A stretch of 64,000 bases of DNA from Methanobacteriota archaeon (GCA_023399215.1 JAEWQJ010000037.1:82326-146325); one strand, 5' to 3'. Counted from the first letter of the stretch, positions 52,917-61,920 are shown. Notes: a model not told the origin generated them from the sequence alone. Made by a program: numbers and translations.

Positions 52917-55466
52917 ATGGTACTTACCCGGAAAAATCACTTTAAACAATATCCATTTGTTGACAGAGACGATTATATTCAAACCTTTATAGAAGCTATA
53001 AATAACATTGGGCAAAAAGAGTTTAGCGTTCTGGTCTACTATGGTATTGCCGGTATTGGTAAGACGAGTTTGAGAAAAGAGCTTCCGAAGTACCTTGATG
53101 AATATTATGTTGAATATCCAAATAAGAAACTTGTCTGGGCTTCAATTGACCTGCAATTTGACAAACATAGAGAAAAAACTACTTTTTTAGTATCACTGAA
53201 AAATGAATTACAAAAAAAATACAAAATAAACTTCCCTGCTTTTGAAATCGCACATGCTATTTACCGGAAAAAGGTAAATTCAGAAATCCCTCTAATAAAA
53301 GAGAACTACTTGTTTTTTGAGGGTGACAATGCTTTTGACGACTTTTTTGGAATTGTGAATCAAATACCTTACTTTAGTATCGTACCTGCTACTGGAAAAT
53401 TAATAAAAAGTTCTCTGACTTCCCTTCAAAAATGGTGGAAAACGATCGGAGAAGCAGAATTTTTACAGCTTTCAGAAAAAGAGCCTCAGGAAATTGAAGA
53501 TTCTTTGCCCGATTTTTGGGCACAGGATCTCAATAACTATCTAGAACGTGCTTCAAAATCTGCCGTATTATTTATAGACACATATGAAGCCCTGTGGGAA
53601 AAAGAAAGAGGGCAGGGAACTTTTAATTCGAGAGATGAATGGATAAGGGAACTCATCTTAAATCTACCTAACTCATCCCTATGGGTAATCTGTGGAAGGG
53701 AAAAACTTCGCTGGAATGAAGTCAACAGAGATTGGAGTAATTATCTTGAGCAGCACAACCTCGAAAAACTCCCCAAAAAATATGCCCTTATATTTATAAA
53801 TCTTTGTGGGATTAAAGAAAACGAGATTAAAAGGGTAATTCTCAAGGCTAGTGAATGTGTTCCTTATTACCTTGAACTTGAGATTGATACATATACCGAA
53901 ATCTCAAAGACTCGTTCTCCAAAGCCCGATGATTTTGCCAAAACTCATAGTGAAATCTTTGATCGATTTATGAAATACTTGAATGGTCCAGAGCAAGAAA
54001 CCTTAAAAGTGCTTTCAATTCCTCGCTTCTGGAATAGAGATATATTCAATTCATTAATTGAGAAATTCAATACCGGCTATTCCCTCACAGCATTTTCGGA
54101 ATTGAAAAGATTCTCCTTTGTTCAGGAAACTGAAGGCAAGCTGTTGCTACATCCACTCATGAGAGAAAGCTTGCAGGTTTATCAGGATCAGGAAGTAAGA
54201 AAAGAAGTTCATAGTTTCATGTGTGACTATTACACTAATCAGTTAAACAGCATAGATGTCAAGGCAATAACTCCAGAACACGAATTAGCTCTAACCGAAG
54301 CCTTTTACCATGCAAAAGAGTCACTTGAAACAAAAGATTTGTTCAGTTGGTTTCTTGATATTTCAGATCCGTTTAACAGAGCGGCACTTTGGCAATTAAT
54401 TTTCCCAATGTATAAAGAACTACTGCAAGTTCTTGAAACAGAGCCAGAAATTGGACATGAACACCTAGGTGTTGCAACAACACTAAACAATCTCGCAGGA
54501 CTTTATGAAAATATGGGAAATTACAAAAAAGCACTCCCACTTTATGAAAGGGCGCTTGCCATTCGTGAAAAAGTTTTGGAACCTGAACACCCATCTGTTG
54601 CACATTTACTAAACAATCTCGCAGGACTTTATATAAATATGGGAGATTACAAAAAAGCACTCCCACTTTATGAAAGGGCGCTTACCATTCGTGAAAAGGT
54701 TTTGGAACCTGAACACCCAGATGTTGCAAGTTCACTAAACAATATAGCAGCACTCTATTGTGATATGGGATATTACAAAAAAGCACTTCCACTTTTTCAA
54801 AGGGCGCTTACCATTCGTGAAAATGTTCTGGGACCCGAACACCCAGATGTTGCAACAACATTAAATAATCTCGCAGTACTCTATTGCAATACGAGAGATT
54901 ACGAAAAAGCGCTTCTACTTCATCAAAGGGCGCTAAAAATAGTAAAAAATGTTCTGGGATCTGAACACCCATATGTTGCGAGTTCACTAAACAATATAGC
55001 AGGACTTTATGAAAGTATGGGAGATTACAAAAAAGCACTCCCACTTTATGAAAGGGCGCTTGTCATTCGTGAAAAGGTTTTGGAACCTAAACACCCATCT
55101 GTTGCAAGTTCACTAAACAATATAGCAGTACTCTATTACAATACGGGAGCTTACGAAAAAGCACTCCCACTTTATGAAAGGGCACTGGAAATCTATAAAA
55201 ATGTTCTGGGATCTGAACACCCATATGTTGCAACAACATTAAACAATATAGCAGGACTTTATGAAAGTATGGGAGATTACAAAAAAGCACTCCCACTTTA
55301 TCAAGAAGCACTGGAAATAGTAGAAAATGTTCTGGGACCTGAACACCCATATGTTGCAACAACACTAAACAATATAGCAGCACTCTATTACAATATGGGA
55401 GCTTACGAAAAGGTTGCACAATTAAAGGAAAAGTATCCTGCCTTTTTTGAAAAAACTGGAGAATAA
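52917..55466 (+). CDS. STAND-type NTPase with kinesin-light-chain TPR repeats
   Basis: An 849-residue soluble protein of NLR-like layout. The NTPase (about 1-330) has Walker A YYGIAGIGKTSL with Lys49-Thr50 and Walker B AVLFIDTYEALW near residue 216; LWVICGREKLRW is the sensor-type strand after it. A winged-helix/linker region follows (about 350-510). The C-terminus (about 515-849) has seven full 42-residue TPRs of the A-T-T-L-N-N-L-A-G-L-Y and Y-K-K-A-L-P-L-Y-E-R-A-L type, plus a partial eighth. There is no recognisable N-terminal effector domain. STAND proteins act as signal-triggered switches, and many prokaryotic ones are antiviral. ATG 52917 follows GAGGGAT. Confidence 0.9.
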   Translation: MVLTRKNHFKQYPFVDRDDYIQTFIEAINNIGQKEFSVLVYYGIAGIGKTSLRKELPKYLDEYYVEYPNKKLVWASIDLQFDKHREKTTFLVSLKNELQKKYKINFPAFEIAHAIYRKKVNSEIPLIKENYLFFEGDNAFDDFFGIVNQIPYFSIVPATGKLIKSSLTSLQKWWKTIGEAEFLQLSEKEPQEIEDSLPDFWAQDLNNYLERASKSAVLFIDTYEALWEKERGQGTFNSRDEWIRELILNLPNSSLWVICGREKLRWNEVNRDWSNYLEQHNLEKLPKKYALIFINLCGIKENEIKRVILKASECVPYYLELEIDTYTEISKTRSPKPDDFAKTHSEIFDRFMKYLNGPEQETLKVLSIPRFWNRDIFNSLIEKFNTGYSLTAFSELKRFSFVQETEGKLLLHPLMRESLQVYQDQEVRKEVHSFMCDYYTNQLNSIDVKAITPEHELALTEAFYHAKESLETKDLFSWFLDISDPFNRAALWQLIFPMYKELLQVLETEPEIGHEHLGVATTLNNLAGLYENMGNYKKALPLYERALAIREKVLEPEHPSVAHLLNNLAGLYINMGDYKKALPLYERALTIREKVLEPEHPDVASSLNNIAALYCDMGYYKKALPLFQRALTIRENVLGPEHPDVATTLNNLAVLYCNTRDYEKALLLHQRALKIVKNVLGSEHPYVASSLNNIAGLYESMGDYKKALPLYERALVIREKVLEPKHPSVASSLNNIAVLYYNTGAYEKALPLYERALEIYKNVLGSEHPYVATTLNNIAGLYESMGDYKKALPLYQEALEIVENVLGPEHPYVATTLNNIAALYYNMGAYEKVAQLKEKYPAFFEKTGE

Positions 55467-56292
55467 AAGGATACTACTAAACCTTTCACCATACTCTTTT
55501 ACGGTACGTATATCAGCTGTTTTACAGGAAAAACACTGGACTCTATACGCATAGCTTTTCCTTGTTGTGAAGGTCTATACTGACTTTGTAATAAATCCAG
55601 ATTTTTTGCGTCAGAGATTGAAAGACTATACATTATGTGAACCTCAAAAATACACAGGTTTTATAGTAAAACCTGTGCATGAAGAACATCGTTTCTAATT
55701 TTCATTACAACGAATTATAAACTAAATGTAACATAATATGGGAAAAATAAAAAAGTATTTGTTTTTATGGATAACTTCTCTCTTACATTGGAAGCTCCTC
55801 ATGAGAGCGAGAGACTTAAATAAATTGAAAAACTTTTAGATAAACCAATTTAAAGAGAACGTTGAAAAATTTTAAATATGTCTCGATATTGGTTTTTTGC
55901 CTGTGTGCTAGTTTAAAGCCATGGAAAATTTGAGATATGCTTTTGTAATCTCATAATTTAGGGAACTCGCAGGCTTGAAAGAAAGATCCAGCTTTTCAGG
56001 TTTTACAGCTTTTTCTTGCAGCATTCCAAAAATCTAATTTAGGAAATCCTCGTACTTTAAGATACTACAAATTTCAGTGTTTATGGTGACTATGAAAACG
56101 ATGATAACGGCAAAACTATCAACATTACTTGTGGTCATCCAATCGTTTTTTGTTGGCATTAAAAATGAATTCCATGATCTAATAAAACTTTTTTTTGGTT
56201 AATTTAAATTAGTTATTGATGTTCATATTCAACATTCGGAACTTGGGTTATTCGGAACTACTGGTATTTTAAAACGCCACGTATCTTAGGAA
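55467..56292. other. Intergenic region with a perfect palindrome
   Basis: No gene is seen. CACAGGTTTT (55653-55662) pairs perfectly with AAAACCTGTG (55668-55677) around ATAGT, a 10-bp stem without a following T run. It could be an operator or RNA hairpin. The rest is AT-rich. Confidence 0.5.
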
Positions 56293-56517
56293 TTATTCAA
56301 AGATTCGTCGTTTATCCATTAGTTTGCCCGCTTTGATATCCTCCCTGGTTTCTTCTATCAGTTGAGGAGGTTTTTTATTTGTAAAATTACGATATTCATT
56401 TAACACAGAAAGATAATTCCCTGTTGTCCGATTCTGATTGTATTTTCCTATCCACAACTGCACTTTAGGATCTGGTTTTTTATGAACAAGAATGCCTTTG
56501 AACTTCCTATCTGTTCA
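56293..56517 (-). pseudogene. Integrase (tyrosine recombinase) N-terminal remnant
   Basis: A minus-strand frame without start codon reads DRKFKGILVHKKPDPKVQLW, then RTTGNYLSVLNEYRNFTNKK and IKAGKLMDKRRIFE. This resembles the core-binding (SAM-like) domain of archaeal phage-type integrases. The catalytic domain is absent. It marks a former integrated element near 56 kb. Assignment by eye only. Confidence 0.5.
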
Positions 56518-56616
56518 TTATATCGTTACATATGATAAACTTGTATAATTTGTACGTCTTTTTATCTTTATTCTCTAATTTCAAATTATTCTCTAATTTC
56601 AAATGGGGGGAGCTTA

Positions 56617-57189
56617 ATTAAAAAAGATCAGGAGAATTTAGAGCAGATTATTTCAGAAGAGGTTGAATCTTCGAAGAATGAGGCAATTAATCAAAGGGAT
56701 GCTTATCCTGAAAAAACTGAAAAAAATATTATCGGACAGCCTTTTCCGGAAATTACATCAAAATCACTTGCAGGTGACGCCGTAACTTTTCCAGGGGCTT
56801 TGGAGGGAAAAGTGATACTTATCTGTATTGCTTTTGTGCGTAGTGCCCAGAATATGATCGATTCCTGGGCTCAGCCTTTTGAAATAAAATTCGGAAAAGA
56901 CAGCAGGTTTGCAATCTATGAAATTCCGATGATAAACAAAGCCTGGAAGATCGTCTCCTGGGTAATCGACTCAGGTATGAGAAGTGGGATTCCAGTAGAA
57001 AAACATGGTAATGTAGTTACTTTTTATGGAGATTACTCCGGCTATCAGAAAATTCTTGGAATGGAAGATACGAACCTTGCCTATGTCTTTTTGCTGGATC
57101 AGAAGGGAATTATCCGCTGGAAAGGGCAAGGGTATTCTAGACCTGATACTGAAAGAGAACTTTTTGAGACTGCAGAAATACTCATATGA
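56617..57189 (+). CDS. ATP10/thioredoxin-fold-like protein, apparent ATT start
   Basis: A 190-residue protein. The core NIIGQPFPEITSKSLAGDAV, then GKVILICIAFVRSAQNMIDSW and a final VFLLDQKGIIRWKGQG looks like the ATP10 group of thioredoxin-like folds; the C-x-x-C active site is absent. No ATG, GTG or TTG lies before the conserved region: the first is a TTG at 56800, inside the fold. An ATT at 56617 follows GGGGGGAG (56605-56612) at ideal distance and gives I/M-KKDQENLEQ, so it is taken as a rare start or a mutated ATG. The gene for a sugar dehydrogenase-like protein starts 27 bp after it and is probably co-transcribed. Confidence 0.65.
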   Translation: MKKDQENLEQIISEEVESSKNEAINQRDAYPEKTEKNIIGQPFPEITSKSLAGDAVTFPGALEGKVILICIAFVRSAQNMIDSWAQPFEIKFGKDSRFAIYEIPMINKAWKIVSWVIDSGMRSGIPVEKHGNVVTFYGDYSGYQKILGMEDTNLAYVFLLDQKGIIRWKGQGYSRPDTERELFETAEILI

Positions 57190-57216
57190 TAGAATCTCAA
57201 TAAAATGGTGGGGGAA

Positions 57217-58362
57217 ATGAAGGGAACAAAGGTAATACTTGGTTTTTTTGCAGTCATTGCACTTATTTTTGTAGCTTATGCGGCTCTCAGAACCATACCA
57301 CTTAATGACTGCGGAGAAAACGGGACAGGACTTGACTGTATCGAGCTTCCTCCCGGTTTTTCCATTGATTATTATGCTGAGAATATTGAAGGTGCGAGGT
57401 CAATGGCGCTTAGTCCTAATGGCACTATCTTTCTCGGAAGCCGGGATACAGGAAAAGTTTATGCGGTTCTTGACCGGAACAATGACAGTAAAGCCGACGA
57501 GGTTCTTGTGCTTGCTGAGGGCCTGGATATGCCAAACGGAGTGGCGTTCAGGAACGGCTCGCTATATGTCGCTGAGGTTTCCAGAGTGATCCGCTATGAT
57601 GACATCGAAGCACGGCTTGAAAATCCGCCTGAACCTGTTGTGGTGAACGATAATTTTCCTTCCGACCACGCTCACGGCTGGAAATACATCAAATTCGGGC
57701 CTGACGGAAAGCTGTATGTGCCTGTAGGAATGCCGTGCAATGTTTGTAATAAGGAGGGAGTGGACGAAAGGTACGGAACAATCATGAGAATGGAACCTGA
57801 TGGAAGCCAGCTTGAGATTTTTGCAAAGGGTGTCAGGAATAGTGTCGGGTTTGACTGGAATCCCAGTACCGGAGAATTATGGTTTACTGACAACGGAAGG
57901 GATTGGCTTGGAGATGATGTACCTCCGGATGAACTTAACAGGGCGCCTGTACAGGGAATGCATTTCGGTTTTCCTTATTGCCATGGGGGAGATATTCCGG
58001 ACCCTGAATTCGGGAAACTCCGGAACTGCTCGGAATTCACACCTCCCGAAATGAAACTGGGCCCGCATGTGGCTGCCCTTGGAATGACCTTTTACACAGG
58101 TACAATGTTTCCTGAAGAGTACAGAAACCAGATTTTTATTGCGGAACACGGCTCCTGGAACAGAAAAATCCCAATTGGATATCGGGTTTCCCTTGTCCGG
58201 CTGGAGAACGGAAAGCCTGTAAGTTATGAGCCTTTTGCCAGCGGCTGGCTTCAGGGATTTGCAGCCTGGGGAAGACCTGTGGATGTCCTTGTAATGCCTG
58301 ACGGAGCCCTGCTCGTTTCGGATGACAAGAATAATGCAATTTACAGGATCAGCTACGGTTAA
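57217..58362 (+). CDS. PQQ-dependent sugar dehydrogenase-like beta-propeller protein
   Basis: A 381-residue exported protein. An N-terminal hydrophobic helix (VILGFFAVIALIFVAYAALR) is a signal anchor. The rest is a six-bladed propeller of the soluble glucose/sorbosone dehydrogenase type: PPGFSIDYYAENIEGARSMA, DNFPSDHAHGWKYIKFGPDG (His of the PQQ site in family members), RNSVGFDWNPSTGELWFTDNG, then FIAEHGSWNRKIPIGYRV. Substrate and true PQQ dependence are unknown; methanogens are not known to make PQQ. The ATG at 57217 behind GGTGGGGGAA is preferred over one 4 codons upstream (57205). Confidence 0.88.
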   Translation: MKGTKVILGFFAVIALIFVAYAALRTIPLNDCGENGTGLDCIELPPGFSIDYYAENIEGARSMALSPNGTIFLGSRDTGKVYAVLDRNNDSKADEVLVLAEGLDMPNGVAFRNGSLYVAEVSRVIRYDDIEARLENPPEPVVVNDNFPSDHAHGWKYIKFGPDGKLYVPVGMPCNVCNKEGVDERYGTIMRMEPDGSQLEIFAKGVRNSVGFDWNPSTGELWFTDNGRDWLGDDVPPDELNRAPVQGMHFGFPYCHGGDIPDPEFGKLRNCSEFTPPEMKLGPHVAALGMTFYTGTMFPEEYRNQIFIAEHGSWNRKIPIGYRVSLVRLENGKPVSYEPFASGWLQGFAAWGRPVDVLVMPDGALLVSDDKNNAIYRISYG

Positions 58363-58458
58363 TCCAATTTCTTGATTTGGTAAGTGTTAATCTGGCAAGT
58401 GCGATATAGTAAACGTATTTATTTTTATATCCGCATATATGTAAGCAGGGGGAATAAG

Positions 58459-58743
58459 TTGTTATCCAAAATACCTGTAGATCTTAAAAACATATCTGAA
58501 GGAGACATTGATAAAGAAATCCTGAGAGCTGCAGTCATCGCCGAGCTTGATGCTGTAAACCTTTATGAGCAGATGGCAAACTTAACAAAAGATGCGAATA
58601 TAAAAGCCGTGCTTATGGATGTGGCAAAAGAGGAAAAAACGCATATCGGAGAGTTTCAGGCTCTGTTACTTAAGTTTGATTCTCAACAGAAAAAGGAACT
58701 TGAGGCCGGAGCTAAAGAGGTGGAAGAGATATCTTCAAAGTAA
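58459..58743 (+). CDS. Encapsulin-cargo-like ferritin-family protein
   Basis: A 94-residue helical protein starting at TTG (58459) behind GGGGGA. IAELDAVNLYEQMANLTKDA and AKEEKTHIGEFQALLLKFD strongly resemble the ferritin-like domain fused to or encoded beside archaeal encapsulins. Glu29, Glu59 and His62 (E-x-x-H) are likely iron ligands. Two helices per chain imply a dimer or decamer. In encapsulin systems it oxidises and loads iron inside the shell. No shell gene lies beside it: upstream is the propeller protein and downstream a pseudogene. A longer frame to 58384 is not used because it has no ribosome-binding site. Confidence 0.8.
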   Translation: MLSKIPVDLKNISEGDIDKEILRAAVIAELDAVNLYEQMANLTKDANIKAVLMDVAKEEKTHIGEFQALLLKFDSQQKKELEAGAKEVEEISSK

Positions 58744-58805
58744 CTGCATCTCCAAAGCCCAAATAACTGCATCTCCAAAGCTCAACCAACTGCATCTCCG
58801 AATCA
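58742..58805. repeat. About 22-bp direct repeat, 3 copies
   Basis: Three copies of aactgcatctccaaagc with spacers, starting at the stop codon of the ferritin-like gene. Confidence 0.75.
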
Positions 58806-58901
58806 ATTCAGCCGGCACTCTAAAACCTTGAATTTCCCTGAATGTTTTCAGGGAAACCAAATTTTAAACTAATTTTATATTCAGGTTCTTTTGGGGTTCT
58901 T

Positions 58902-59365
58902 CTACGAACTGCACCTTAACTGCAGGTTATCGGCAATGAATTCTTCAGTCATACGATATGCTTATCATCGGGATATTGTTCAGGTGGATGTTTTATAAAA
59001 TACGCCGAGGGTGAGTAAAGGATCTCACCATTTCTTCTGTCAAGAGCTAGCTTACAGAATCTGATTGCATCGATCCACACGCCTGCCAAGTTAGGGAAAT
59101 CATCAACCGAAAGCCTGAGTTCCAGGTTAATGAGCACATCCTCAAAGAGTTTTCCTTTCGTTCTCAGGAAGTAGACCTTGTTATCTTTCTGCCAGGGAGT
59201 GTAATCGCTCGGGCCTACGTGGATATTTTCGCTCTCAAGTCTGGCTTTAGGTACGGATTGAACAGCTTTGGTCTTTGGTTCCTTTTTGGAGTCAAGCCTG
59301 TTCCTGTTGAGCATGTTAAGAAAATCGGTATTTTCTCCGGTGTTAAGCTGATAGGTACTTTCCAT
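58902..59365 (-). pseudogene. Inositol-1-phosphate synthase remnant, frameshifted and truncated
   Basis: The frame reads NTDFLNMLNRNRLDSKK, VGPSDYTPWQKDNKVYFLR, INLELRLSVDDFPNLAGVW and YSPSAYFIKHPPEQYPDD, all from the C-terminal half of myo-inositol-1-phosphate synthase (ino1). A one-base deletion near 58965 then shifts the frame: AYRMTEEFIADNLQ continues in the next frame to a stop at 58902. The N-terminal Rossmann (NAD-binding) half is absent. The remaining open frame of 138 codons is therefore not a working enzyme. Confidence 0.85.
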
Positions 59366-59933
59366 TTTTATTCTCCGTTTACTTTAAGGATCTGCAAGAG
59401 CTAGCTCTGTGGACAATGGAAGCCCCTAACTGAGACTTTAATATCGTAGCCTATTGCCGATTGAGGGTGAGGGTGAGAAAAGAAGCTTCCTTGCTTCGAA
59501 ACGTTTTGCCTACTCAGGGTTGCTTGCTATGAAAACAGAAATGTTGTTAATAAAAGTGCAGCCTGCTTGAAGGCGCATTCGGCATAGAAGCAAGCAGCCC
59601 GCCAGGAGTACTGCATATAATTCAGGAGAATTTCGGCTCCTGAGTCATTCCAGGAAACTATGATTTTCTCCTGAGTGCACCCTTAACCTTAATCGGCAAA
59701 AACCTACACTCACTCCAATAAATTACAATGTAGTTTTCTATCTACAGATTACTTTCTCTCTAAGGATTACTTTCTCTCTAAGGTTTACTTTCTCTCTAAG
59801 GTTTTTACTTTCTCTCTAAAGTTTACTTTCTCTCTAAGGATTACTTTCTCTTCTTCACAGGCCCATTTTCTATGTCCTGTACTCGTTTAAACCGTTCTTG
59901 TTATTGGTTGAGCCCAAAATGAGTTCCTTTGGC
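59366..59933. other. Intergenic region with tandem repeat
   Basis: No gene is seen. At 59742-59855 the unit ttactttctctctaagg is repeated six times with spacer variation (17-20 bp). Confidence 0.7.
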
Positions 59934-60206
59934 TTAGAAATTGATCCAGAGCACTAACAGGATGTGAATTCCTACAAATGCAGGCACCAGGAATCTGAAA
60001 ATCGGCTTCTGAGTCTTGTGCCTGAATTGCTGCATTCCGAGGAGTGCACCGATTGGCCCGAAGAAAGAAACGATCAACAGACTCTGTTCTGAAATTCTCC
60101 ATTTATCCTTTCTTGCCTTGAATTTATCAATTCCATACAGAGCATAAGAAGCTGCATTAATAAGAGCATAAATAATAGGAAAAAGAAGATATACAGTCTC
60201 TGTCAT
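59934..60206 (-). CDS. DUF1294 small membrane protein
   Basis: A 90-residue protein with three hydrophobic segments. YALYGIDKFKARKDKWRISE, then LLIVSFFGPIGALLGMQQFRHKTQKPIF, is the DUF1294 signature (Y-x-x-D-K-x-A, R-I-S-E, G-A-x-x-G-M, F-R-H-K-T). The function is unknown. The start ATG at 60206 has the weak site GGGAGAATTC upstream. It is divergent from the flippase-like gene at 60405. Confidence 0.88.
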   Translation of the reverse strand: MTETVYLLFPIIYALINAASYALYGIDKFKARKDKWRISEQSLLIVSFFGPIGALLGMQQFRHKTQKPIFRFLVPAFVGIHILLVLWINF

Positions 60207-60404
60207 GGGAAAGAATTCTCCCTAATAATAATTAAAGGCTATGAAATTTTACTCTATTATACGTATTTGAGAAAGATAAATATAATTACAGTATTAAATA
60301 AATTGTAAATAAGTAGCTGCCCAGAAGTATAGCTATATAAAATGTGTCTGATAGTGTTTGGAATATAATTTTAGGATGAGAATGCCTGGGATAGAGGATT
60401 TTAA

Positions 60405-61472
60405 ATGAGTATAAGCCTGAACAAAGATGAATCAGATAAAAAAAGGGAGAACAACGTCCACAGAAGTCTGCTATCTCCCCCGCCTCTTGTCTTAAAAATA
60501 GGCCGCTACTTTCCAACGCTTATCCTTATAGGGCTGGCTGTTAACCTTATTCTTCCACAGCTTGCTTCGGTTGAAAAATCCGCGAATGTTATCAAGACAA
60601 TGGTTCCATGGGCTGTACTACTGGCAGCCCTTGGTCAGGGTATCAGTTACCTGGGAGCGGGTTATCTTATAAATTCCATCGCAGCAAGAGTAAAACAGAC
60701 TGTCCCGATATTAAAAGGGGCTATAATAACGCTCGCAGCTTCAAGTATAGGCATGCTGGCAGGAGGTCCTTTCGGAAATGCTGCAGCGACTTATCAATGG
60801 GTACGGAAATATGGTATTAGTGCCGAAGGTGCAGGGCTTGCGAGTACCCTGCCCACTATTTTCAACAATATGATCTTGACAGTACTGGCTATATCCGGAA
60901 TTCTCCATCTTCTGATAGCTCACAGCCTTTCTTCGGTGCAGTTTTTTGCCTTTATTCTAATCCTCACCTTACTTGGCTTGGGCTTTGCAGCAGTACACTG
61001 GGGATTAAAAAACAGGTCAGCCTTCACACTTATTGTTGTCAGGGTAGCGGCTTACTTTGCCCGGCTCTTGCATAAATCCTACACGTCTGCTCCAACTAAA
61101 GCGTCAGTAAACCGGATTTTTTCAGCCCTTGAAACTTTAAGCAACGGAGGCTGGGAGCGCCCTCTTCTTGGAGCTGTGATTTTTACGAGTTTTGATATGC
61201 TGACCCTTTATTTCTTCTTCATAGCCGCAGGGTCTCCTGTAGGATTTGAGATCCTGGTCGTTGGATATGGGCTCCCGATTCTCTTAGGAAAAATAGCTTT
61301 TCTCCTGCCAGGTGGAATAGGCGTTGTGGAGAGTTCGATGGCTGCTCTTTATACAGGCCTGGGAGTGCCTGATTCAATTGCGGTTGTTGTCGTACTCAGC
61401 TACAGGGTATTTTCTTTCTGGATTCCAACAATTATAGGGTTTCCAATAGCGTTTTATCTGCAGAGAACATGA
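60405..61472 (+). CDS. Flippase-like membrane protein (LPG synthase TM domain family)
   Basis: A 355-residue membrane protein with eight or nine helices. It belongs to the same family as 47878-48858 but is more distant. Landmarks are FPTLILIGLAVNLILPQLA (TM1), LAGGPFGNAAATYQWVRKYG and FLLPGGIGVVESSMAALYTG near the C-terminus. There is no soluble transferase domain. A role in moving lipids or lipid-linked sugars across the membrane is inferred. The N-terminus is charged and cytoplasmic (NKDESDKKRENNVH). ATG at 60405 follows an AT-rich stretch without a clear ribosome-binding site. Confidence 0.85.
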   Translation: MSISLNKDESDKKRENNVHRSLLSPPPLVLKIGRYFPTLILIGLAVNLILPQLASVEKSANVIKTMVPWAVLLAALGQGISYLGAGYLINSIAARVKQTVPILKGAIITLAASSIGMLAGGPFGNAAATYQWVRKYGISAEGAGLASTLPTIFNNMILTVLAISGILHLLIAHSLSSVQFFAFILILTLLGLGFAAVHWGLKNRSAFTLIVVRVAAYFARLLHKSYTSAPTKASVNRIFSALETLSNGGWERPLLGAVIFTSFDMLTLYFFFIAAGSPVGFEILVVGYGLPILLGKIAFLLPGGIGVVESSMAALYTGLGVPDSIAVVVVLSYRVFSFWIPTIIGFPIAFYLQRT

Positions 61473-61503
61473 AGTTAACAGTAGCGTCGATTTAAAGTTA
61501 TTA

Positions 61504-61618
61504 GGACTTACGCAGTTGAAATGAAAAATCAACAGCATCGGACCGTCAACTGTCTAAAACGTGACTTTAATCCACAGTCTTTGACGTAATTGGTTTTGTT
61601 CCTCAAGTATGGAAGTCC
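61504..61618. mobile_element. MITE-like element, 115 bp, TA target duplication
   Basis: Left end GGACTTACGCAGTTGA, right end complementary to GGACTTCCATACTTGA, flanked by TA on both sides. No coding capacity. Same size, ends and target as the 15801 element, so they are one family. It lies 31 bp after the flippase-like gene. Confidence 0.68.
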
Positions 61619-61920
61619 TAGTTATGTTAGTGTGCAGATCTCATTGTAATCTCATTGTTGTATCCTGAAATGATTTCGCAGATTCAGAAACATTTGAGAA
61701 TTCAATATACGATGCAACAACAGCGACGAAAAAGGTTAAACATTGATTAAACTCTAATTAACTTTGATACTTTAGAATAATCATGTAAAAAAGAAACAAG
61801 TTCAAAGTTGAAGTAAGATAGTAGGTCACCTATATACAATAGGCAACTGCAATAAAGAGATTAAAAAAGAAAAAATTTAAAAAAATGAAATAACTCTGGG
61901 ATAAAATAGATTTAGAAGAA
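61619..61920. other. Intergenic region
   Basis: About 300 bp of AT-rich DNA with no feature that I can support, downstream of both neighbouring genes. Confidence 0.4.

Noticed and set aside
52795..52992. Plus-strand 65-residue frame overlapping the STAND gene start
   Set aside because: It overlaps the STAND gene in another frame and has no ribosome-binding site; a hydrophobic stretch alone is not enough.
54373..55419. Minus-strand frames opposite the TPR repeats
   Set aside because: They are antisense shadows of the 126-bp TPR repeats.
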